NCBI GenBank assembly: GCA_005791855.1 | Contig: SXUH01000062.1 | Coordinates: 1 to 6,111, forward strand | Length of the DNA stretch: 6,111 bases | Direction of reading: 5' to 3' | Source: Bdellovibrionales bacterium | GTDB taxonomy: Bacteria > Bdellovibrionota > Bacteriovoracia > Bacteriovoracales > Bacteriovoracaceae | In this document: piece after piece, positions 1 through 5,060 of the stretch | Layout of the letters: each line of letters starts with the position of its first letter | Numbering within the stretch: position 1 is the first letter of the stretch | Position numbers and translations under genes: made by a program | Notes under the pieces: generated by a model | The model's input: the letters and a program-made list of their open reading frames with translations, nothing else | What the model was told of the DNA's origin: nothing | The model's database searches: none

Positions 1-333
1 GAGACGATATTTTTCAGAGAAAACAAACTAATTTCACTATCCTAAGATATTTCAAAATTGAATTTTGGGACGTCCAAATACACCTTCACAAGAACCACCA
101 GTTGCCAGAACCAGATCATCGAAATTTCTACTAAGTTAGGCAATCTTGAATTCCCCTCCTAAGGGATTCGGGCATTGCTATCCCCGTAAAATCTAGCCCC
201 TCTTCTGCCGAATACCTGGGAATCTACGCGACCCCAGCGTGATGACCTACGAGCACTAGAACCAATCCTTTCAACATCCCCCTTCAGTTGACTAAAAGTT
301 ACACCCCTCGCCCCTTCCGCCCCGAGAAGTGAG
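1..333. other. A+T-richer non-coding stretch, no gene recognised
   Basis: No convincing gene is seen. One frame is open from the left edge (base 3) to a TAA at 132-134, about 43 codons, but its translation resembles nothing I know and its codon use differs from the genes here, so I do not call it. Small structures are present: a perfect 6-bp hairpin CAAAAT-TGA-ATTTTG at 53-67, followed at once by the palindrome GGACGTCC at 68-75. The stretch probably includes the promoter region of the downstream repeat-protein gene. The nearest -35-like hexamer is TTGACT at 288-293, but no acceptable -10 lies 16-18 bp after it. No tRNA or riboswitch signature was seen. Confidence 0.5.
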
Positions 334-372
334 ATGATCAGACGAACCTACCCCCAAACCCAGAGACCGCCC

Positions 373-945
373 ATGAAGCTCCTCCTCATCTGCCTCACCG
401 CCCTCCTCACTTCCCTCTCCTTCGCGCAGTCAAACAGCCAGGCGTTCGAGGACTGCCGGAGTGACTACGGAAGCGTGGCGGTCTGTACCAAGGCCGGCAG
501 CAGCTACAGGCCTTGCCGGAGCGACTACGGAAGTGTCCAGACCTGCGCGGCCGGTGGAACGGAAGCTGGCTACCGGGCCTGCCGGAGCGACTACGGAAGT
601 GTGCAAGTCTGCGCGGGTGCCGGGAACAGCTACGAGAACTGTCGGCGGAACTACGGCAGCGTTCAGACCTGTGCGTCCGGGAAAGGCGGATCCTCGAGCG
701 CGTTCGAGGCCTGCCGGAGTGACTACGGAAGTGTCGCCGTCTGTACCAGGGCCGGCAGCAGCTACAAGCCATGCCGGAGCGACTACGGAAGTGTGCAGAC
801 CTGTGCGGCCGGCGGAACGGAAGCCGGATACCAGGCCTGCCGAAGCGATTACGGCAGTGTCGCCGTCTGCGCGGGCGCCGGGAACAACTACCGGGCCTGC
901 AGACAGAACTACGGCTCCGTCCAAACCTGCGCGGGGAAAGACTAG
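373..945 (+). CDS. Secreted cysteine-rich protein of eight YGSV repeats, family unknown
   Basis: A 190-residue protein of unknown function, probably exported. Residues 1-18 form a signal peptide (Lys2, hydrophobic core, SFA then QS), with likely signal peptidase I cleavage after Ala18; there is no lipobox. The rest is eight tandem units with the core [FY]xxCRx[DN]YGSVxxC and Gly/Ala/Ser-rich linkers. Each unit carries two cysteines nine residues apart, 16 in all, so intra-repeat disulfides in the periplasm or outside the cell are a reasonable inference. An in-frame ATG at 334 would add 13 residues (MIRRTYPQTQRPP). I prefer 373 because it gives a standard signal peptide, though the ribosome-binding signal is weak for both starts. 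The gene converges on the CAP-domain gene, 17 bp between stops. Synonymous differences between repeat copies support it over the long open frames on the other strand. I do not recognise the family; binding, adhesive or structural roles are all possible. Confidence 0.85.
   Translation: MKLLLICLTALLTSLSFAQSNSQAFEDCRSDYGSVAVCTKAGSSYRPCRSDYGSVQTCAAGGTEAGYRACRSDYGSVQVCAGAGNSYENCRRNYGSVQTCASGKGGSSSAFEACRSDYGSVAVCTRAGSSYKPCRSDYGSVQTCAAGGTEAGYQACRSDYGSVAVCAGAGNNYRACRQNYGSVQTCAGKD
442..942 (+). repeat. Nested tandem repeat: eight units in two 4-unit blocks
   Basis: Units begin (at the first Cys codon) at 454, 514, 580, 640, 712, 772, 838 and 898, giving unit lengths of 20, 22, 20, 24, 20, 22 and 20 codons before the shortened last one. 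The sequence from 442 recurs from 700, an offset of 258 bp, so units 1-4 and 5-8 are copies of one block. Position-specific features agree: units 1 and 5 share T[KR]AGSSY, 2 and 6 share AAGGTEAGY, 3 and 7 share AGAGN, and 4 and 8 alone have Asn-Tyr in place of Asp-Tyr. Within each block, odd units have short linkers and even units long ones, suggesting an earlier pair duplication. Confidence 0.93.
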
Positions 946-965
946 TTCCCTAGCGGACGGGACTA
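943..965. other. Short stem holding both convergent stop codons
   Basis: The tail-to-tail junction forms an imperfect inverted repeat: TAGTTCCC at 943-950 pairs with GGGACTA at 959-965 with one bulged T and an 8-nt loop. The TAG stop of the repeat protein and the stop of the CAP gene (CTA on the plus strand) sit in opposite arms. There is no T-run on either side, so a bidirectional terminator is only a weak suggestion; chance is possible for a stem this short. Confidence 0.3.
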
Positions 966-1538
966 CCTGACTTCGAGGAAGATCTGCGTCCAGTAGATCC
1001 GGCCCTTCTTGTTCCTCGCGAAGCCCATTCCCGTGTGAGTGTAGCGCTTGCCTTCCATGATCCGCCGGTGGCCAGGAGAATTGAGCCACGCCCGGAACAC
1101 CCGGTGCGGAGTCTTCTGGCCCCAGGCCACGATCTCCCCGCAGAGGTTACCGCTTCCCATGGACCGCTTGATCACCCGGCAGCGGGAGCCGGAGCCGGTG
1201 TGGCCGAAGGCCACTTTACCGATCGCCATGCGGGAGCTGTGCTGGAGGGCGGTCGCCTGCATGTTATCAACGTGGACCAGAGTGCCGCGGCCAATGGAGG
1301 TCCGGTGGGCGTTCACGAGGTCCATGTATTCCTGAGTGAGCTTCGCCACGACGGCCGGGTCCGCGATGGTCGCAGCGGTGATGACTTCTTCCGGCGGATT
1401 GTCTTCGCTGTCACCGAACACGACTTCGTCGGTCGTCTCGTCGACGGGGTCGACGTCGATCGGCTCGCGAGTGAGGGTGGCAAAAGAGTTTGAACTGAAG
1501 GCAATGACTGCCAGGATTTGTAAGATGTATTTTTTCAT
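963..1538 (-). CDS. Secreted CAP/SCP-domain protein (COG2340-like)
   Basis: A 191-residue exported protein of the CAP (cysteine-rich secretory/antigen 5/PR-1) superfamily. Residues 1-20 are a signal peptide (Lys-Lys, hydrophobic core, NSFA before TL). Residues 26-60 are an acidic, Pro-containing linker rich in Asp and Glu. The CAP domain runs from about 68 to 191: LVNAHR near 75-79, His113 in FGHTG, Glu135 in CGE, His157 in SPGH and THTGMGF at 167-173, ending in a YWTQIF strand. His113, Glu135 and His157 match the conserved cavity residues of the family; Cys120 and Cys133 could form a disulfide. Bacterial CAP proteins are secreted and mostly of unknown biochemical role, so no reaction is assigned. 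The frame extends upstream to a TTG at 1577, but the ATG at 1538 places the signal peptide at the N terminus and is preferred. The ribosome-binding signal is weak. It is separated from asnS by about 200 bp and is probably transcribed on its own. Confidence 0.88.
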   Translation of the reverse strand: MKKYILQILAVIAFSSNSFATLTREPIDVDPVDETTDEVVFGDSEDNPPEEVITAATIADPAVVAKLTQEYMDLVNAHRTSIGRGTLVHVDNMQATALQHSSRMAIGKVAFGHTGSGSRCRVIKRSMGSGNLCGEIVAWGQKTPHRVFRAWLNSPGHRRIMEGKRYTHTGMGFARNKKGRIYWTQIFLEVR

Positions 1539-1544
1539 GAAGCC

Positions 1545-1573
1545 ATTCTGCAAACTGAGCTTTTCAGTGTCAA
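1545..1573 (-). promoter_or_regulatory. Possible sigma-70-type promoter of the CAP gene
   Basis: Read leftward, a perfect TTGACA (TGTCAA at 1568-1573) is followed after exactly 17 bp by CAGAAT (1545-1550), a 4-of-6 match to the -10 consensus. The predicted transcription start would fall at about the ATG at 1538, making the message leaderless or nearly so, which fits the absence of a clear Shine-Dalgarno sequence. The weak -10 keeps this tentative, and the true promoter may lie further upstream in the A+T-rich gap. Confidence 0.3.
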
Positions 1574-1682
1574 ACAAAAATTTTGACTCACGCGCGAAGG
1601 AAAAGTATCAAAATATTGACGATAATTTTTAGAAGCACACTCATTCTAGTGACTTAAACTCCCTCGAGAAAAGAGATTTTTG

Positions 1683-1738
1683 CGTCATTTTCCCTCGAAT
1701 ATTTTTGAATAAAAAAATCTTCAAGAAGGAAAATGACG
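1683..1738 (-). terminator. Long inverted repeat after asnS, likely transcript end
   Basis: CGTCATTTTCC at 1683-1693 is perfectly complementary to GGAAAATGACG at 1728-1738. Inside, GAATATTTTT (from 1697) and AAAAAATCTTC (to about 1722) pair imperfectly, so the whole can fold as one long hairpin. It begins four bases past the asnS stop codon and lies in the only sizeable gap after the operon, which favours a role in termination or 3'-end protection. It is not a textbook intrinsic terminator: the stem is A+T rich, and in the leftward transcript it is followed by CAAAAATCTCTTTT rather than a clean T-run. Confidence 0.5.
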
Positions 1739-1742
1739 TGGC

Positions 1743-3137
1743 TTAAAACTCTGCGTTCTTCGGAGTCCGCGGGAACGGGATCACGTCTCTGATGTTCGAC
1801 ATCCCGGAGATGTACATCACCGCACGCTCGAAGCCCAGGCCGAACCCCGAGTGCGGAACCGATCCGTACTTGCGGAGGTCGAGGTACCACCAGTAGTTGG
1901 AGGTTTCCATCTTGAGCTCGGCCATGCGCTTGACGAGCTTGTCGTAGTTGTCCTCTCGCTGGGACCCGCCGATGAGCTCGCCCACGCCCGGAACGAGGAC
2001 GTCCATCGCCCGGACGGTCCGGCCGTCTTCACTCTGCTTCATGTAGAAGGACTTGATCTCCTTCGGGTAGTCGGTGACGATGGTTGGCCGCTTAAAGTAC
2101 TGCTCGGCGAGGAAGCGCTCGTGCTCGGTCTGGAGGTCCATGCCCCAGGAGACCGGGTACTCGAACTTGTGGGTCTTCGAGACTTCGGTGAGGATCTCCA
2201 CGGCCTTGGTGTAGGTCACCATCTCGAACGGCGAGTTCATCACGTGCTCGAGGTTCTTCAGGTTCTCCGGCGAGTAGCGGCTGGCGAGGAACTCGAGCTC
2301 GTCGCCGCACTCTTTGAGGGCGGACGTGATCAGGTGCTTGACGTAGTTGCTCGCGAGCTTGGCGTTGTCCTCCAGGGTGAAGAACGACGCCTCCGGCTCC
2401 ACCATCCAGAACTCGGAGAGGTGCCTCGCGGTGTTCGAGTTCTCCGAGCGGAAGGTCGGCCCGAAGGTGTAGACCCTACCGAGGCCACCGACGGCGAAGG
2501 TCTCGGCTTCGAGCTGGCCGGAGACGGAGAGGAAGGTCTCCCGGCCGAAGTAGTCTTTGGAGAAGTCGATCTGGCCCTTCTCCGAGCGCGGGAGCTTGTC
2601 GAGGTTCAGGGTCGAGATGCGGAACATCTCGCCGGCGCCCTCGGCGTCCGAGGCGGTGATGATCGGCGTGTGGAGGTAGGCGAAGGACTCGTTGGTGAAG
2701 AACTGGTGGGTGGCCTGAGCCAGGACGTGGCGCAGCCGGAAGACCGCCGAGAAAGTGTTGGTCCGGGACCGCAGGTGGGCCACCTCTCGAAGGTACTCAA
2801 GAGAAGTCTCCTTCTTCTGTAGCGGGTAGTCTTCCGTGTTCACGCAGAAGATGTGCACGCGCTTCGCCTGGAGCTCAACCGGCTGCTTCCCCTGGGAGGC
2901 GACCATGAGGCCTTCGATTTCCACCGAAGAACCCATGGTGAGCTTGGTGACTTCCTCGTAGTTCGGGAGGGTCGCATCGACGATGATCTGGAGGTCTCTC
3001 TGCGTGGTCCCGTCGTTTAGGACCAGGAAGCTGAACTTCTTAGACTGCCGGAGGGACTTGATCCATCCCTTGACGACGATGGTCTGATCCACGGGCTTGG
3101 TTTCGTACACTTTCTTGATGAGAAGATATTCGCTCAT
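1743..3137 (-). CDS. asnS: Asparaginyl-tRNA synthetase
   Basis: A 464-residue class IIb aminoacyl-tRNA synthetase that joins asparagine to tRNA(Asn) using ATP in the cytoplasm. It appears complete, close to the roughly 466 residues of the E. coli enzyme. An N-terminal OB-fold anticodon-binding domain occupies about residues 17-100 (VVKGWIKSLRQSKKFSFLVL). The catalytic domain carries the motif 1 region (FAYLHTPIITASDAEGAGEMF, 152-172), SVSGQLEAE (204-212), motif 2 (FRSENSNTARHLSEFWMVEPE, 229-249), GGSQRE (390-395) and motif 3 (GFGLGFERAV, 431-440). The C terminus, IRDVIPFPRTPKNAEF, is the typical AsnRS ending and separates it from AspRS and LysRS. GGAGG four bases before the ATG supports the start. 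It is the last gene of the leftward cluster, 23 bp after the PfkB-family gene. Presence of AsnRS shows a direct route to Asn-tRNA(Asn); the window does not show whether an amidotransferase route also exists. Confidence 0.97.
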   Translation of the reverse strand: MSEYLLIKKVYETKPVDQTIVVKGWIKSLRQSKKFSFLVLNDGTTQRDLQIIVDATLPNYEEVTKLTMGSSVEIEGLMVASQGKQPVELQAKRVHIFCVNTEDYPLQKKETSLEYLREVAHLRSRTNTFSAVFRLRHVLAQATHQFFTNESFAYLHTPIITASDAEGAGEMFRISTLNLDKLPRSEKGQIDFSKDYFGRETFLSVSGQLEAETFAVGGLGRVYTFGPTFRSENSNTARHLSEFWMVEPEASFFTLEDNAKLASNYVKHLITSALKECGDELEFLASRYSPENLKNLEHVMNSPFEMVTYTKAVEILTEVSKTHKFEYPVSWGMDLQTEHERFLAEQYFKRPTIVTDYPKEIKSFYMKQSEDGRTVRAMDVLVPGVGELIGGSQREDNYDKLVKRMAELKMETSNYWWYLDLRKYGSVPHSGFGLGFERAVMYISGMSNIRDVIPFPRTPKNAEF

Positions 3138-3160
3138 GTTGCCTCCGGCACTCGTGATTT

Positions 3161-4159
3161 CTATCGTAGAACTTGTTTCTTGATCTCTTGGACGTCGGCG
3201 ACCTTGAGCCGCGGTCCGAACTGGGAGACGACCTTGCTCGCGGCCAGCGAGGCGAGCTTCCCGGCCTCGGCGAAGCTCCGGCCCTGGGTGATGGCGTACA
3301 TGAAGGCCCCCGCGTACATGTCCCCGGCGCCGTTGGTGTCGATGGCCTTCACCGGGAAGGCTTCGATGTGGACGTACTCGGTGCCGTCGAAGGCGATCGC
3401 CCCCTTCTCGCTCCGGGTGACCACGAAGGTCTTCGCGATGAGCTTCATCACCTCCAGGGCCTCGTCGAGGTCCTGGGTGTTGGCGTAGGCCATGGCTTCC
3501 GACTCGTTACAGAAGAGGAGGTCCACGCCGTTTCCGATCATCTCGGCCATGCCTTCCTTGAAGAACTTCACCATGTTCACGTCGGAGAACGTGAGCGCCG
3601 TCTTCACCCCGGCCGCCTCGGCCACCTTCCGCGCGAAGATCGCCGCTTCCTTCCCCGTCGGAGAGGCCACGAGGTAGCCCTCCATGTACATGTACTTCGA
3701 CGCCTTGATCGCCGCGGCGTCGACCTCGGCCTTGCCGATGGTGGCGGTGATTCCGAGGAAGGTGTTCATGGTCCGCTCGGCGTCCGGGGTGATGAGCACC
3801 AGGCACTTCCCGGTGACGCCGTTTTCTCTGTTCTGGTGCTGGAGGTTTGAGTCGACTCCGTTGTCCTGGAGATCCTGGAAGTAGAAGTTCCCGATGGGGT
3901 CCTTCGCCACCTTACAGGAGTAGAAGGACCTGGCCCCGAACTGGGCCACCGCGATCACGGTGTTGGCCGCGGACCCGCCACATTGCTGCTTGAGCGGTGC
4001 CGTTCCCAGGGCATTGAGGAGGTCGTTCTGCCGGGCCTCGTCCACCAGGGTCATGAGCCCCTTGTCGATCTTCTGGGTTTTAAAGAAGCTGTCCTGGACT
4101 TCGTACTCCATGTCCACGAGGGCGTTTCCAATGGCGTACACATCGTATTTCTTAGTCAT
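3161..4159 (-). CDS. PfkB-family sugar/nucleoside kinase, probably adenosine kinase
   Basis: A 332-residue ribokinase-fold (PfkB) kinase, likely phosphorylating adenosine to AMP with ATP in purine salvage. Visible signatures are the N-terminal YAIGNALVDMEYEV strand and lid region (8-21), the first PfkB motif GGSAANT (61-67), the Asn-Glu-Ser-Glu segment (FCNESEA, 217-223) that matches the family's NxxE metal/phosphate site, and the second motif DTNGAGDMYAGAF (274-286). Asp280 is the expected catalytic base, and GPRL (315-318) lies in the nucleotide-binding C-terminal part. The second motif has Asn276 where Thr is commonest; the GAGD anion hole is intact. Family assignment is firm, but substrate choice among PfkB members is hard to read from sequence, so adenosine is inference. 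The start has GGAGA six bases upstream. It lies 27 bp after the methyltransferase gene and 23 bp before asnS, consistent with co-transcription. Confidence 0.88.
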   Translation of the reverse strand: MTKKYDVYAIGNALVDMEYEVQDSFFKTQKIDKGLMTLVDEARQNDLLNALGTAPLKQQCGGSAANTVIAVAQFGARSFYSCKVAKDPIGNFYFQDLQDNGVDSNLQHQNRENGVTGKCLVLITPDAERTMNTFLGITATIGKAEVDAAAIKASKYMYMEGYLVASPTGKEAAIFARKVAEAAGVKTALTFSDVNMVKFFKEGMAEMIGNGVDLLFCNESEAMAYANTQDLDEALEVMKLIAKTFVVTRSEKGAIAFDGTEYVHIEAFPVKAIDTNGAGDMYAGAFMYAITQGRSFAEAGKLASLAASKVVSQFGPRLKVADVQEIKKQVLR

Positions 4160-4186
4160 TCAATTTCTCCGAGTTGAGCTCCAACT

Positions 4187-4903
4187 CTAATGGATTTGCT
4201 TTGAAAAATACACATCATATCGAGTCGACTTCCCAATAAATTGAAGCGCCGGCTCTTCTCCGAGATCCACCGAATGGCGGGGCCTCTTGACCACCAATCT
4301 CTTGGGGCCGAGCTTCCGAGCTTTCCGGAAGATCTCCTGGGCGTCTTGATCAGGTCCGACCACATTTCGGAATATCCGCATCTCTTTTCGGGGGGCCGTC
4401 TTCGAATTGGCATCTTCAAACATCGGGTCAAAGTAGATCACGTCTATATTATTAAGACTCTCAAGGTTGGTCTCCCCGTCGCCGAAGGTGAACTCGAAAT
4501 TTTTAATCTTCGGATGCTGGGCCCGGGCCAGGGCACTCTGGATCAGGAAGGCGACGACGGGATTTCTCTCACAGGCCCGGACCGCGCAGCCGAAGCTTAA
4601 GAGTAAAAGAGAGTCTCCGAGGAGACCCGCGGTGAGGTCCAGGACCGTGGGCCTTGCGGGCCCCTTCACTCCGATGGCCTTGGCGAGGAGTTCTTTCTGC
4701 AGAGAAGACCTTTTGAAGAACTCCTCGTGCCGCCGTAATTCCCGATCGATTTCAATCCCGATGGGGCGTTCCCTGGGGATATCCGAGTGGAGCCAGTATT
4801 GCCCGTCGATCCATTCGAAGACGAGATCCAGGTGCGCCACCGGTTCGAGGATCGGCTCCGCTGCGACCTGGGTCACTCCATCTCGTATCAATTTGATTGC
4901 CAT
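4187..4903 (-). CDS. rsmJ: RsmJ-like 16S rRNA (guanine-N2) methyltransferase
   Basis: A 238-residue SAM-dependent methyltransferase resembling RsmJ (YhiQ), which makes m2G1516 (E. coli numbering) in 16S rRNA; the E. coli protein is about 250 residues. The family pattern is followed in order: RRHEEFFKRSSLQKELLAKAIG (57-78), the SAM-binding loop VLDLTAGLLGDS (87-98), ERNPVVAFL (112-120, Glu112 at the expected ribose-contacting position), YFDPMF (157-162) with the Asp-Pro active-site motif, KEMRIF (173-178), VGPDQDA (182-188) and VVKRPRHS (204-211). The N-terminal 50 residues are the less conserved part. The ATG at 4903 is the only good start: an in-frame stop lies a few codons upstream, and no clear Shine-Dalgarno is visible. 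It is the first gene of the leftward cluster. The family call is strong; the exact target base is taken from the E. coli enzyme. Confidence 0.9.
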   Translation of the reverse strand: MAIKLIRDGVTQVAAEPILEPVAHLDLVFEWIDGQYWLHSDIPRERPIGIEIDRELRRHEEFFKRSSLQKELLAKAIGVKGPARPTVLDLTAGLLGDSLLLLSFGCAVRACERNPVVAFLIQSALARAQHPKIKNFEFTFGDGETNLESLNNIDVIYFDPMFEDANSKTAPRKEMRIFRNVVGPDQDAQEIFRKARKLGPKRLVVKRPRHSVDLGEEPALQFIGKSTRYDVYFSKQIH

Positions 4904-5060
4904 AAAGCGCCAGTCTAAAGCATTCGGATAAAGATAAAAAGTAAAAGCTCACAAAAAAATGACTGGTCGCATTTTCTCACTCTTATGGCTTAACAAACGC
5001 TTTCCTTGGGCCTAACATAAGACTGCTCAAAACATTAAGTTTTCACTCGAAGGAAGTCAT
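4904..5060. promoter_or_regulatory. Divergent intergenic region between rsmJ operon and gcvPA
   Basis: This 157-bp A+T-rich spacer must carry start signals for both directions. Rightward, a candidate promoter is present (listed separately). Leftward, no hexamer pair of good quality and spacing was found, although the stretch 4925-4960 is very A/T rich. An imperfect inverted repeat, GCGCCAGTC at 4907-4915 and GACTGGTCGC at 4961-4970 (one extra T), flanks that stretch and could be an operator or chance. The region is too short, and lacks the conserved cores, for a tandem glycine riboswitch. Confidence 0.5.
4990..5018 (+). promoter_or_regulatory. Candidate sigma-70-type promoter of gcvPA
   Basis: TTAACA (4990-4995, 5 of 6 to the -35 consensus) is separated by exactly 17 bp from TAACAT (5013-5018, 4 of 6 to the -10 consensus). 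Transcription would start near 5025 and give a leader of about 36 nt that contains the AGGAAG ribosome-binding site at 5051-5056. Called by eye from consensus match and placement only. Confidence 0.4.

Noticed and set aside
3..134. Possible 3' end of a gene entering from the left edge (about 43 codons open)
   Set aside because: Composition and codon use do not match the coding DNA here, and the translation shows no recognisable motif.
149..186. Small G/C-rich stems (AATTCCC...GGGATT and CGGG...CCCG) as a terminator
   Set aside because: Arms are only 4-6 bp with a bulge, there is no T-run, and no identified gene ends nearby.
442..942. CRISPR array
   Set aside because: The repeats are coding, in frame, similar throughout each unit, and have no unique spacers of constant length.
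430..1089. Long minus-strand open frame (219 codons) across the repeat array and into the CAP gene, plus other overlapping frames at 407-772 (-) and 461-970 (+)
   Set aside because: They are shadows of a G+C-rich tandem repeat, which stays open in several frames. They lack a signal peptide or known domain, and the synonymous pattern between repeats fits only the frame starting at 373.
1539..1577. N-terminal extension of the CAP protein to the TTG at 1577
   Set aside because: It would put 13 residues in front of a standard signal peptide. The ATG at 1538 gives the canonical Lys-Lys-hydrophobic start.
1851..2822. Plus-strand open frame of 323 codons opposite asnS, and a similar one at 3173-3850 opposite the PfkB gene
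   Set aside because: Antisense shadows of strongly conserved genes; their translations are low-complexity Gly/Leu/Glu/Val-rich with no domain.
4904..5060. Glycine riboswitch upstream of gcvPA
   Set aside because: The expected leader is short (about 36 nt), and no conserved tandem aptamer cores are visible in the 157-bp spacer.
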